Assembly: GCA_963662895.1 (NCBI GenBank)
Contig: OY759981.1
Coordinates: 2,790,001 to 2,854,000, forward strand
Direction of reading: 5' to 3'
From: GWE2-42-39 sp963662895
Lineage (GTDB): Bacteria > Bacteroidota > Bacteroidia > Bacteroidales > Prolixibacteraceae
Length of the DNA: 64,000 bases
The notes beneath the pieces are model-generated. The model was given only the letters and a program-made list of their open reading frames with translations, was not told the DNA's origin and ran no database searches. The translations under genes were made by a program, and so were the position numbers. Numbering within the stretch: the first letter of the stretch is position 1; the number at the start of each line of letters is the position of its first letter. This document shows positions 46,125 to 54,648 of this stretch, piece after piece.

Positions 46125-47138
46125 TTAACGGACAGAAGATTTACGAACCACCAGTTTTGTTCTCAATACTATCTGAACAGGGGGCAATTCAGGATAAATA
46201 ATTTGCCTGAAGAACAAACGAGCAGCCTCCTGTCCCATTTCAAAAGCAGGGTGAGTGATAGATGTCAGGGGAGGATCGACCACCGTTGAATGAAATTCGT
46301 CGGTAAAACCGACCAGTGCAATATCTCCAGGTATTCGTAACCCACGCCGTTTAATTTCTTTCATGGCCGCGAAAGCCACCGTATCGTTGATCCCGAAAAT
46401 TGCATCCGGTTTTGTACCTGAATCAAGGAGCCTTGCGGTTGCTTTAATAGCCTCATCGGTACTTAGGTTGCATCTCTCAAGTAATAACTGCTCAGCAGCC
46501 AATCCACATTCTTTTAATCCTGAAAGATACCCTTCCGTGCGCTGTTTGGAAATATTCAGATGTTCCGGGCCGGCAATATAGGCAATCTTGCGGCAGCCGT
46601 TTTCATAAAAATGACGAGTCACCGATCGTGCAGCTTCCACATTGTCGGCAACTACACTCGAAACTTTGTCGGTCATACACACACGGTCGAAAAAAACCAG
46701 GGGGATTTCGTTTTTCAGCAAGGGCTCAAAATGCCCGAATGTGCTGGTCTCCTGGCTCAGGCAAACGATTAATCCCTCTACTCTTGTGTGCATCAGGTTT
46801 TGCACCGATTCAGCTTCCTTTCCGAACGACTCGTTCGACGATGAAATCAGAATATAATAACCATGTTGCTTGGCAATATTTTCAATACCGGAAATTATTG
46901 ACGAATAGAAATGAGTAACAAGGTCGGGAACAATCACCCCGATCATTTTGGTCTGTTGCTTCAATAATCCCATAGCCAGAGGATTAGGTGAGTATTCGCG
47001 CTCACGGGCCAGTTGCTGTATCCGGGCAGTCATTTCAGGACTGATATCCGGATGATTTTTTAGTGCACGCGAAACAGTTGAAATAGAAACTCCAAGTTCG
47101 AGGGCCAGATCCTTTAATGAAACATGCCTTTTACTCAT
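46125..47138 (-). CDS. LacI family transcriptional regulator
   Basis: 337 residues from the ATG at 47138 (MSKRHVSLKDLALELGVSIS); the frame is open 29 codons further upstream, but the HTH of LacI proteins is N-terminal, which fixes this start. HTH and hinge: LALELGVSISTVSRALKNHP, then ARIQQLAREREYSPNPLA. The effector-binding domain is periplasmic-binding-protein-like (IGVIVPDLVTHFYSSIISGI, PDAIFGINDTVAFAAMKEI, DIALVGFTDEFHSTVVDPPL). It is divergent from the sugar-nucleotide/fucosidase operon at 47420, and the gap holds two copies of TGTTTGAAAACA. Repression of that operon and of itself, relieved by a sugar or sugar phosphate, is the likely role. Confidence 0.93.
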   Translation of the reverse strand: MSKRHVSLKDLALELGVSISTVSRALKNHPDISPEMTARIQQLAREREYSPNPLAMGLLKQQTKMIGVIVPDLVTHFYSSIISGIENIAKQHGYYILISSSNESFGKEAESVQNLMHTRVEGLIVCLSQETSTFGHFEPLLKNEIPLVFFDRVCMTDKVSSVVADNVEAARSVTRHFYENGCRKIAYIAGPEHLNISKQRTEGYLSGLKECGLAAEQLLLERCNLSTDEAIKATARLLDSGTKPDAIFGINDTVAFAAMKEIKRRGLRIPGDIALVGFTDEFHSTVVDPPLTSITHPAFEMGQEAARLFFRQIIYPELPPVQIVLRTKLVVRKSSVR

Positions 47139-47211
47139 GTAGCCTTTTTCAGAATGTTCCTGCAAATCTAAAATTTTATTTCCAGTATAAGGGAATTGTC
47201 CCTGCATTTTC

Positions 47212-47225
47212 ATGTTTGAAAACAT
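47212..47225. promoter_or_regulatory. Candidate LacI operator 1
   Basis: ATGTTT-GA-AAACAT is a 14-bp palindrome with the core TGTTTGAAAACA. It lies 74 bases upstream of the LacI gene start, on the LacI-gene side of the divergent region. Palindromes of about 14 bp are the usual LacI-family targets. The same core recurs at 47292. Confidence 0.55.
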
Positions 47226-47290
47226 TTTTACATCCCCGCAATGCTTTGCGGAAACCTTTGTGATAACATACAGAAAGACAGGTTGTTGTG

Positions 47291-47304
47291 TTGTTTGAAA
47301 ACAA
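47291..47304. promoter_or_regulatory. Candidate LacI operator 2
   Basis: TTGTTT-GA-AAACAA is a second palindrome with the same 12-base core TGTTTGAAAACA, 79 bases from operator 1 and 116 bases before the epimerase gene. Two matched sites about 7.5 helical turns apart would suit a looped repressor controlling both divergent promoters. Confidence 0.55.
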
Positions 47305-47419
47305 TGCGGATATTTGTTTTCGGAATTATTGAAAGAAGCAACGGTTCCCGATTTCAGGATTTAAAAATTCAGAAGAAAAAAAGAGAAATAATATCGTGTT
47401 TAATTAAAATAGAAAAAAG

Positions 47420-48388
47420 ATGAAAAGAATTGTGGTAACAGGAGCAGGTGGTTTTATTGGCGGACATTTAGCCCGTAAGTTGAAAGACATGGGACACGAT
47501 GTACGTGCCGTCGATAAAAAACCATTAACCCAGTGGTATCAGGTACATAAAGATGTTGACAACCTGGTTCTTGACCTGAACATTAAAGAAAACTGCTATG
47601 CTGCACTAAACGGGTACAACGAAGTTTTCAACCTTGCGGCTGACATGGGAGGAATGGGTTTCATTGAAAACAACAAAGCCGAATGTATGTTGAGCGTTTT
47701 GATTAACACGCACTTGCTGTTGGCTGCCCGCGATTTAGGTATCGACCGCTTTTTTTATTCTTCATCAGCCTGTGTCTACAACGGAGAAAAACAAACCGAC
47801 CCGAATAACCCGGGACTGAAAGAATCGGATGCCTATCCGGCATTGTCTGAAGATGGTTATGGCTGGGAAAAACTGTTCTCAGAAAGAATGTGTCGCCACT
47901 TTATGGAAGACTATGGCTTAACTACCCGTGTTGCACGTTTCCACAATGTTTACGGCCCCTTTGGAACGTATGACGGTGGACGCGAGAAAGCACCGGCAGC
48001 CATGTGCCGCAAAGTAATTGAGAGTGAATTGTACGGTAAAGACGAAATTAATATTTGGGGCGACGGTGAACAAACCCGCTCATTCATGTACATCGATGAT
48101 TGTGTGGAAGGTATCCTGAAAATCATGTACAGCAACATCACCGAACCAATCAATCTCGGTAGTGCTGAAATGGTATCCATTAATCAACTGGTTGATATTG
48201 TTGAGAATATAGCCGGTTGCAAGCTAAAACGCACTTATGCCCCGGATGCTCCCAAAGGTGTCCGCGGACGTAACAGCGAAAACACACTTATTCAGAAATA
48301 CCTTGGATGGGAACCAACCTATCCGCTTGCCGAAGGCATGAAAAAGACCTACAAATGGATTAAAGGTGAAATGCTGAAGAAGAAATAG
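47420..48388 (+). CDS. GDP-mannose 3,5-epimerase homologue (NAD-dependent SDR)
   Basis: 322 residues, extended SDR fold with Rossmann motif TGAGGFIGG (7-15). It follows the plant GDP-mannose 3,5-epimerase throughout: NLAADMGGMGFI (71-82), RFHNVYGPFGTYDGGREKAP (173-192), WGDGEQTRSFMYIDDCVEG and GVRGRNSENTLI. The four catalytic residues known from Arabidopsis (Cys145, Tyr174, Lys178, Lys217) correspond to Cys118, Tyr147, Lys151 and Lys190 here with identical spacing. The enzyme interconverts GDP-D-mannose with GDP-L-galactose (and GDP-L-gulose). It heads an operon whose next gene starts directly after its stop. Another C3/C5-epimerising NDP-sugar enzyme is possible but less likely. Confidence 0.88.
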   Translation: MKRIVVTGAGGFIGGHLARKLKDMGHDVRAVDKKPLTQWYQVHKDVDNLVLDLNIKENCYAALNGYNEVFNLAADMGGMGFIENNKAECMLSVLINTHLLLAARDLGIDRFFYSSSACVYNGEKQTDPNNPGLKESDAYPALSEDGYGWEKLFSERMCRHFMEDYGLTTRVARFHNVYGPFGTYDGGREKAPAAMCRKVIESELYGKDEINIWGDGEQTRSFMYIDDCVEGILKIMYSNITEPINLGSAEMVSINQLVDIVENIAGCKLKRTYAPDAPKGVRGRNSENTLIQKYLGWEPTYPLAEGMKKTYKWIKGEMLKKK

Positions 48389-49525
48389 ATGAGTGATAAA
48401 AAAGTTTTGGTAAGCGGATGTTACGACCTGCTTCATGCCGGACATGTGGCCTTTTTTAAGACAGCGGCACAGTACGGGAAACTGCACGTAAGTGTCGGAC
48501 AGGACGATAACATTTTCGAACTAAAAGGAAAGAAACCATATTTCACCCAGGCCGAACGTGTTTACATGGTTAGCTCGATAAAATATGTACACGAGGCTTT
48601 TGTTTCGTCGGGTCGTGGCATGCTCGATTTTGAGGAAGACATGAAACGGATAAAACCTGACATTTTTATTGTAAATACTGATGGATTCACCGAAAGTAAA
48701 GCCAGGATTTGTAAAGAAAATAATGTGGTGCTGACCGTTTTGGAACGTATTCCGGAAAAAGGATTACCTGTCCGGTCCAGTTCATTATCGAAAAAAGAAA
48801 TACAATTTCCTTACCGGGTTTGCATTGCCGGAGGCTGGATGGACCAACCCTGGGTTTCTGAAGTTCATCCCGGTTCGGTGGTGGTAGCACAGATATGGCC
48901 AACCATCGAATTCAACGACCGCTCGGGTATGGCAACCAGTTCTCGCAGGGTGGCGCAGGAGCTTTGGAATGGCAAAATACCCGAAGGGAACCAGGTGCGT
49001 AATGCACAACTGTTGTTTGGCGCCGAGAATCCCCCTGGAAGTAAATATATTTCCGGGTCACAGGATCAGCTGGGTATTCTGGTGCCGGGCATCAGCCGCC
49101 TCGATTACAATGGAGCTTACTGGCCATCGAACATTGAAACCACACTGGACAAAGAAACCTGTGAATGGTTATCGGAGGCGTTGCATCTCATTCCGTTTTC
49201 ACCCCGCCCGTGCGGCTACGATCCATTGCTTGAACAGCATCTCGAAAAAGAGTTGGTGAAAGAATTAGGTGAGGCCGGACGAAAATGCTACGAAGGTATT
49301 CTTGCAAAGAATATACAAATGCTTGGCGAATCGATGACCGATACTTTTTACGCGTGGAGAAAAATTTTGCCCTGCACCGTTCCTGATCGGGTACTCGAAG
49401 AGATGGAAAGTAAGTATATCGGAAAATATCCCGGTGCAATTACGTCGGGTTGCGGTGGAGGGTATGCTGTTGTTGCCTCTGAAGAACCCATTGAAGATGA
49501 AATAAAAATAAGAGTCCGGTACTAA
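48389..49525 (+). CDS. Bifunctional cytidylyltransferase-like / GHMP sugar kinase-like protein
   Basis: 378 residues, start codon directly after the epimerase TAG. Residues 1-135 form an HxGH nucleotidylyltransferase domain (CYDLLHAGHVAFF, His16 and His19; QAERVYMVSSIKYV; late VRSSSLSKK in place of ISSTxIR). Residues about 140-378 resemble a GHMP kinase: VCIAGGWMDQ (145-152, motif 1), RSGMATSSRR (178-187, phosphate loop), SGSQDQLGI (222-230, like heptose kinases) and SGCGGGYAVV (353-362, motif 3). The kinase part is short (about 235 versus 300+ residues). Plausible role: phosphorylate L-galactose or L-fucose at C1 and activate it as a nucleotide sugar, a counterpart of FKP but with unrelated and reordered nucleotidylyltransferase architecture. 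The activity is unproven. Confidence 0.78.
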   Translation: MSDKKVLVSGCYDLLHAGHVAFFKTAAQYGKLHVSVGQDDNIFELKGKKPYFTQAERVYMVSSIKYVHEAFVSSGRGMLDFEEDMKRIKPDIFIVNTDGFTESKARICKENNVVLTVLERIPEKGLPVRSSSLSKKEIQFPYRVCIAGGWMDQPWVSEVHPGSVVVAQIWPTIEFNDRSGMATSSRRVAQELWNGKIPEGNQVRNAQLLFGAENPPGSKYISGSQDQLGILVPGISRLDYNGAYWPSNIETTLDKETCEWLSEALHLIPFSPRPCGYDPLLEQHLEKELVKELGEAGRKCYEGILAKNIQMLGESMTDTFYAWRKILPCTVPDRVLEEMESKYIGKYPGAITSGCGGGYAVVASEEPIEDEIKIRVRY

Positions 49526-49536
49526 AACATATACAG

Positions 49537-50616
49537 ATGGAGAATCTACATTGTTTAATCATGGCCGGCGGTTCAGGGACCCGGTTCTGGCCACGGAGCC
49601 GAAAAGCAAAGCCCAAACAATATCTTACCATCTTTGGGAACGAATCACTGTTACAAGCAACCATCAGTCGTTTTTCCCGTTTCATCACGGAAGAAAATAC
49701 TTACATTGTTTCGAACAAAGGACAGCAGGTAGTACTGGAAGAACAAACAACACACTTACCCCCAAAGAACCTGATTTATGAGCCGGTTGGAAGAAACACC
49801 ATGCCGGCAATCGGTTTGGCAGCTTTATTCATTTCAAAAAATGACCCGGAAGGGATGATGGTTGTTTCGCCTGCCGACCATATGGTAAAAAACAATGAAC
49901 TGTTTCAGCAAACAATTGAATCGGCAGCAAAAGTTGCCAGTGAAAAAAACGGGATTGTTACTGTCGGGATTACTCCCAATGCTCCTGCTACCGGCTATGG
50001 ATATATCGAAATTGCTGATGAAATAAAAATTGGGCAGCCAATTCGTTCATACGCTGTAAGCCGTTTTGTGGAGAAACCAAAGCTGGAAACGGCAGTTCAG
50101 TATTTGTCTTCCGGGAAATTCTTCTGGAATGCAGGCATTTTTGTTTTCAGTGTTTCAGTTTTTTTAAAAGCCCTTGAGAAACATGCCCCGCAAATATATG
50201 CCAGTTTACAGAAAATAGCCCGGACAATCGGCACGCCTGACTACGAACAGACGCTGAATGATATTTACCCTAAACTGGAATCTGTATCAGTGGATTACGG
50301 AATAATGGAAAAAGCCTGCAATATATTCCTCGTGCAAGGCGACTTTGTATGGAACGACCTCGGAAGCTGGGAGCAAGTATACCAGTACGGAGAAAAAGAC
50401 GGAACCCAAAATACCTGCACCGGGGAGGTGATCCTTCAGGATACGAAAAATTCGTACGCCAGGGCATCGGATGGGATACTGGCTGTAGTTGGCCTCGATG
50501 GCGTTGTGGCAGTAAAGGAAAAAAACATGGTTCTGGTATGTAAAAGAAATCATGCCGAGAATATCAAACAAATAGTGGATGAAATAAAAACCAGGGGGTT
50601 GGAAGAATATCTGTAA
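49537..50616 (+). CDS. manC: Mannose-1-phosphate guanylyltransferase
   Basis: 359 residues. GT-A-type nucleotidyltransferase motif MAGGSGTRFWPRSRKAKPKQ (residues 9-28), then EPVGRNTMPAIGLAALFIS, SPADHMV, FVEKPKLE, FFWNAGIFVFS, and VWNDLGSWEQVYQYGEKDGT, all typical of the mannose-1-P guanylyltransferase (ManC/RfbM) group, without the fused isomerase domain (about 470 aa forms). It makes GDP-mannose from mannose-1-P and GTP, a reversible reaction. Third gene of the LacI-adjacent operon, 11 bases after the kinase-like gene. It connects the epimerase product to mannose metabolism in either direction. Confidence 0.92.
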   Translation: MENLHCLIMAGGSGTRFWPRSRKAKPKQYLTIFGNESLLQATISRFSRFITEENTYIVSNKGQQVVLEEQTTHLPPKNLIYEPVGRNTMPAIGLAALFISKNDPEGMMVVSPADHMVKNNELFQQTIESAAKVASEKNGIVTVGITPNAPATGYGYIEIADEIKIGQPIRSYAVSRFVEKPKLETAVQYLSSGKFFWNAGIFVFSVSVFLKALEKHAPQIYASLQKIARTIGTPDYEQTLNDIYPKLESVSVDYGIMEKACNIFLVQGDFVWNDLGSWEQVYQYGEKDGTQNTCTGEVILQDTKNSYARASDGILAVVGLDGVVAVKEKNMVLVCKRNHAENIKQIVDEIKTRGLEEYL

Positions 50617-50647
50617 AGAAAACTGAATTTTCAATACAATAAATATT

Positions 50648-51001
50648 ATGGAACAGTCATTTAAAAGATACTGCAAAACCCTTTCGCTCGAAAATGATCC
50701 GCAGTTGATTGAAGAGTACAAAAAAGTTCATGCCCCCGGTGCTGCCTGGCCTGAAATTACGCAGGGTATGCGGGAAGTGGGCATCATCGACATGGAGATT
50801 TACTTGCTGGGCGCACAATTATTTATGATTATGGATACAGTGCCTGATTTTAACCACGATAAAGCCATGACCGAACTTGCAACAAAACCACGGCAACCTG
50901 AGTGGGAAGCTTATGTTTCTCGCTTCCAGAAGACTTCTCCGGATGCCAGTGCTGCAGAAAAATGGCAATTGATGGAACGAATTTATAAAATGGACAAGTA
51001 A
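50648..51001 (+). CDS. L-rhamnose/L-fucose mutarotase family protein (RhaM-like)
   Basis: 117 residues, a ferredoxin-like small enzyme. RhaM-type features: a strand KRYCKTLSLENDPQLIEEYK then VHAPGAAWPEITQGMREVGI (the conserved HxxxxxPE), DMEIYLLGAQLFMIMDT, and the C-terminal aromatic region. Such enzymes speed alpha/beta interconversion of L-sugars entering catabolism, with a conserved His acting at C1. Beside a GH29 L-fucosidase and an L-sugar kinase-like gene, a role on the free L-sugar (L-galactose or L-fucose) fits well. It starts 31 bases after manC. Confidence 0.85.
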   Translation: MEQSFKRYCKTLSLENDPQLIEEYKKVHAPGAAWPEITQGMREVGIIDMEIYLLGAQLFMIMDTVPDFNHDKAMTELATKPRQPEWEAYVSRFQKTSPDASAAEKWQLMERIYKMDK

Positions 51002-51076
51002 CCCGGCCCCCGGTATTACTAAAGCCTGGAGATTTCTTGAATTACAACCTGATTTCTATAACTAAACCCGAAAAAA

Positions 51077-52585
51077 ATGAAAAAGAACATTCAAAAAACA
51101 TTAATTGGAATATTGCTGATCACTGCATTCAGTATGTTCCCTTCATCAAGTTTATTTTCTCAAAGATTTGAACCGACTCTCGAATCGTTTAAACAATACC
51201 AATATCCAGAATGGTTCCGCGATGCCAAATTTGGTATCTGGTCTCACTGGGGGCCGCAGGCAGTTCCGCGGCAAGGCGACTGGTATGCAAAAAAAATGTA
51301 CCAGGAAGGCGACGACGATTACAACTATCATCTCGAACACTACGGGCATCCTTCTAAATTTGGTTATAAAGACATCATTCCTCTTTGGAAAGCCGAACGC
51401 TGGGATCCGGATAAATTAATGAAACTGTATAAAAAAGTTGGCGCTAAATATTTCGTCAGTATGGGGACCCACCATGACAACTTTTTTTTGTGGAACTCAA
51501 GAATTCACCGTTGGAATGCTGTAAAAATGGGCCCCAAAAAGGATGTGGTTGGGCTTTGGCAGGCAGCAGCTAAAAAGGAAGGACTCCGTTTTGGCGTATC
51601 TGAACATCTCGGGGCAAGCTACACATGGTTCCAAACAAGCCATGGCGCCGACAAAACCGGGCCAATGGCTGGCGTTCCTTACGATGGAGCTAATCCTGAA
51701 TTCGAAGATTTATACCATCCGGGAACTCAACCGGATGATAAAGCATGGCTAACAACCGATCCTGAAAATCAAGAAAACTGGCTGGCATGCATTACCGAAT
51801 TAATCGATATGTACGAACCCGACTTGCTTTATTCCGACAGTGAACTTCCTTTTGGTGAAGTTGGAAGAACAATGCTGGCTCATTATTACAACCAGGATAT
51901 AGAAAAGAACAACGGCAAACTCGAAGCAGTTTATACCTGCAAGTTAAGACCGTCGGAAGGACGTTGGGTCAGGGACATCGAGCGTGGGGCCATGGATTCA
52001 ATTAATCCGTACCCATGGCAAACCGATACTTCTATCGGCGACTGGTATTACCGCACCGGGCAAAAATATATGACCGGAACCGAAGTCATTCAAATGCTGG
52101 TCGACATTGTCAGCAAAAACGGAAACCTCTTGCTGAATGTTGTTCAAACACCCGAAGGTGACCTGGAACAGGATGTTTTAAATATTTTGAATGAAATAGC
52201 CGACTGGATCACACCAAACGGAGAAGGTATTTACGGAACCCGCCCCTGGAAGATATACGGAGAAGGACCTTCAATAAAAAATCAGGAGAAAGGCTGGTTT
52301 GGAGGGGTGAAAGACGTACGCCCCTACGAACCAACCGATATACGGTTCACAACAAAAGGTGAGATACTTTATGCATTTTGCATGGGAACTCCTGCAGGAG
52401 ACATAAAAGTCTCGTCTTTGGGCAAATCTTCAGTCTTGAATAACAAATCAATTTCTTCAGTAAAAATGCTGGGAAATAAAGCAAAATTGGTTTGGGAACA
52501 GGGAACAGAAGCGCTTGTAATTAAAAAACCTTCAAAATTACCGGAATGGCAGGTCGTATGTTTTAAAATCGAATTTAAGAAATAG
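51077..52585 (+). CDS. GH29 alpha-L-fucosidase (or alpha-L-galactosidase), secreted
   Basis: 502 residues. Signal peptide with cleavage near 29 (SSLFSQ). GH29 hallmarks: FGIWSHWGPQAVPRQGDWYA, PLWKAERWDPDKLMKLYKKV, GAKYFVSMGTHHDNFFLWNS (the HHD substrate-binding pair), and PDLLYSDSELPFG, whose Asp is the nucleophile. A C-terminal beta-sandwich follows (about 420-500). Retaining GH29 enzymes release terminal L-fucose, and some accept L-galactose, which differs only at C6. It is the last gene of the operon and is followed by a strong terminator. It is probably periplasmic. Context with the GDP-L-galactose-type epimerase raises L-galactose as substrate, but sequence alone does not tell. Confidence 0.93.
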   Translation: MKKNIQKTLIGILLITAFSMFPSSSLFSQRFEPTLESFKQYQYPEWFRDAKFGIWSHWGPQAVPRQGDWYAKKMYQEGDDDYNYHLEHYGHPSKFGYKDIIPLWKAERWDPDKLMKLYKKVGAKYFVSMGTHHDNFFLWNSRIHRWNAVKMGPKKDVVGLWQAAAKKEGLRFGVSEHLGASYTWFQTSHGADKTGPMAGVPYDGANPEFEDLYHPGTQPDDKAWLTTDPENQENWLACITELIDMYEPDLLYSDSELPFGEVGRTMLAHYYNQDIEKNNGKLEAVYTCKLRPSEGRWVRDIERGAMDSINPYPWQTDTSIGDWYYRTGQKYMTGTEVIQMLVDIVSKNGNLLLNVVQTPEGDLEQDVLNILNEIADWITPNGEGIYGTRPWKIYGEGPSIKNQEKGWFGGVKDVRPYEPTDIRFTTKGEILYAFCMGTPAGDIKVSSLGKSSVLNNKSISSVKMLGNKAKLVWEQGTEALVIKKPSKLPEWQVVCFKIEFKK

Positions 52586-52619
52586 ATATGCTATAGTTTT
52601 TACTGAAAGCAAAAACGAC

Positions 52620-52665
52620 AATAGCCCGGAATGTTAATTCTTTTGAAACTTCCGGGCTATTTCTT
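52620..52665. terminator. Strong Rho-independent terminator after the GH29 gene
   Basis: AATAGCCCGGAA (52620-52631) pairs perfectly over 12 bp with TTCCGGGCTATT (52650-52661), followed by TCTTT. It closes the 47420-52585 operon. Confidence 0.9.
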
Positions 52666-52740
52666 TATAAAAATTTAGATTTAATATTAACGTTACTTTC
52701 AACTGTATATAAACCTGTACTTTTAAAAAAATTTTGAAAA

Positions 52741-53505
52741 ATGCTGATTGATACTCATTCCCATATTTATTCGAAAGATTATTCTGACGACATTGATCAG
52801 GTGATCGAACGGGCATATCAGTGTAACGTTCGTAAAATTGTATTACCGAACATCGACAGTTCTTCGATAAAAAGTATGCTCGATTTATCAAATGCCTATC
52901 CGCAAATTTGTTTCCCCCTGATCGGGTTGCACCCGACTTCGGTGAATGAGGACTATGAGGATGAGCTGCAACTGTTGGATTTCTGGCTAAAAAAAAAGAA
53001 ATTTTACGGAATAGGAGAAATTGGGATTGATTTATATTGGGACAAAACATTTTTGGATGAACAGATTATTGTTTTTCGGCACCAACTTCAATTGGCAAAA
53101 AAATATAAGTTACCGATAGTTATCCATGTTCGTGATTCGTTCGACCATGTTTTCGAAAATTTGTTTCCCGAGATAAACGGAACATTATCAGGAGTATTCC
53201 ATAGTTTTACAGGCACGTTGGAACAGGCATCCCGGATTATTGAAATCGGCTTTAAAATTGGTGTCGGCGGAATTGTTACCTTTAAAAATTCGGGATTGGA
53301 TAAGATTATTCAAAATATCCCCCTGGAACATCTCCTTCTTGAGACTGATTCACCATATTTGACTCCTGTTCCTTTTCGTGGAAAAAAAAATGAAAGTTCC
53401 TACTTAATATATGTAGCCCAAAAAATTGCCGAACTACATAACACTACCGTTGATGAAATTGCCCGTATTACGACAGAAAATGCTGAGAAACTTTTCGGTA
53501 TTTAA
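52741..53505 (+). CDS. tatD: TatD family hydrolase (metal-dependent deoxyribonuclease)
   Basis: 254 residues, TIM-barrel metallohydrolase. Metal-ligand motifs in order: DTHSHIY (residues 4-10), GLHPTS, IGEIGIDLYWD (bridging Glu), VIHVRDSFDH (His), FHSFTGTLE (His), and LLETDSPYLTPV (Asp). Members act as 3'-5' exonucleases or deacylases in DNA quality control. The gene is followed after 34 bases by the asparaginase gene in the same orientation, so the two may be co-transcribed. Confidence 0.94.
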   Translation: MLIDTHSHIYSKDYSDDIDQVIERAYQCNVRKIVLPNIDSSSIKSMLDLSNAYPQICFPLIGLHPTSVNEDYEDELQLLDFWLKKKKFYGIGEIGIDLYWDKTFLDEQIIVFRHQLQLAKKYKLPIVIHVRDSFDHVFENLFPEINGTLSGVFHSFTGTLEQASRIIEIGFKIGVGGIVTFKNSGLDKIIQNIPLEHLLLETDSPYLTPVPFRGKKNESSYLIYVAQKIAELHNTTVDEIARITTENAEKLFGI

Positions 53506-53539
53506 ACTTTTCTTTCCTTAATTTTGGGGAAAACAAAAT

Positions 53540-54583
53540 ATGGAGAGTCACGTGAATAAAAAGTCGGCCATTCTGATTATATATACAGGAGGAACTATCG
53601 GGATGGTTCAAAAAGATTCAAATGGGGGCTTGGTCCCGGTGAAGTTTGATCAGATCGTGGAAGAAGTTCCGGAATTAAATCGACTGGGATATAAACTTTC
53701 GGTAGTTACTTTCAATCCTCCTATCGACTCTTCGAATATGACCATTTCCACGTGGGTTAAAATTGCCAATACCATCAAATGTAATTACCGTTTTTTCGAT
53801 GGCTTTGTAATATTGCATGGCACCGATACCATGGCCTACACCGCATCGGCCCTCAGTTTTATGTTCGAAAACCTCGATAAGCCAATCGTTATGACCGGCT
53901 CTCAATTGCCGATTGGAATTTTGAGAACCGACGGGAAAGAAAATTTGATTACTTCCATTGAAATAGCTGCTGCAAAAAAAAATGGCATGGCGATTGTACC
54001 GGAAGTCTGTGTTTATTTTGATAATAAATTGTTCAGGGGAAACAGGACAACGAAAAGACATGCGGATCATTTCAGCGCGTTCGATTCAGTAAATTATCCT
54101 TTGCTTGCAAAAGCCGGGGTGGAAATAAAATATTTTCAGGATAATATTTATTACCCGGCAAACAAAGGCATATTGAATGTCAAAACGAAGTTCGACGAAA
54201 AAGTAGTCATTCTTAAGATTTTCCCAGGAATGAACAGGACGGTCTTTGAAAGTATTGTTGAAATTCCCGGATTGAGAGGAATTGTTTTGGAATCCTTTGG
54301 TGCCGGAAATGTCCCGACAACAAGCTGGTTGGTCAACCTAATAGAAAGGGCAGTACAAAAAGAAATTATTGTACTGAATATTACCCAATGTCAGGGAGGA
54401 GCGGTAAATATGGGACAGTACCAGACCAGTCTGGAGTTGTTAAAAGCAGGTGTCGTGAGCGGGAAAGATATGACATCGGAGGCTGCAGTAACCAAGCTTA
54501 TGTTCCTGCTGGGACAGTACTTAAGCCAGGAAGAAGTAAAGATGCATCTCAACAAAAATATGAGTGGGGAAATAAGTGAGTAG
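53540..54583 (+). CDS. ansA: Type I L-asparaginase
   Basis: 347 residues, no signal peptide, so the cytoplasmic (type I) enzyme. The two catalytic threonine motifs are clear: IIYTGGTIGM (about 14-23) and VILHGTDTMAYTASALSFM (about 94-112); GSQLPIGILRTDG follows. It hydrolyses asparagine to aspartate and ammonia. The C-terminal domain (ITQCQGGAVNMGQYQTSLEL) is of the allosteric type I kind. It lies 66 bases before a tRNA gene. Confidence 0.94.
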   Translation: MESHVNKKSAILIIYTGGTIGMVQKDSNGGLVPVKFDQIVEEVPELNRLGYKLSVVTFNPPIDSSNMTISTWVKIANTIKCNYRFFDGFVILHGTDTMAYTASALSFMFENLDKPIVMTGSQLPIGILRTDGKENLITSIEIAAAKKNGMAIVPEVCVYFDNKLFRGNRTTKRHADHFSAFDSVNYPLLAKAGVEIKYFQDNIYYPANKGILNVKTKFDEKVVILKIFPGMNRTVFESIVEIPGLRGIVLESFGAGNVPTTSWLVNLIERAVQKEIIVLNITQCQGGAVNMGQYQTSLELLKAGVVSGKDMTSEAAVTKLMFLLGQYLSQEEVKMHLNKNMSGEISE

Positions 54584-54648
54584 CCCTTTGTTTTTCCCAT
54601 TTTTTTTGTAATTTGCAGCCCTGAAAAAATTAGTCCCAGTGGATTATT

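Noticed and set aside
47139..47225. 29-codon N-terminal extension of the LacI protein
   Set aside because: LacI-family HTH motifs sit at the extreme N-terminus; the extension also covers the candidate operator.
52634..53050. Minus-strand open frame opposite tatD
   Set aside because: It lies mostly over the tatD coding sequence, has composition typical of an antisense shadow and no recognisable family.
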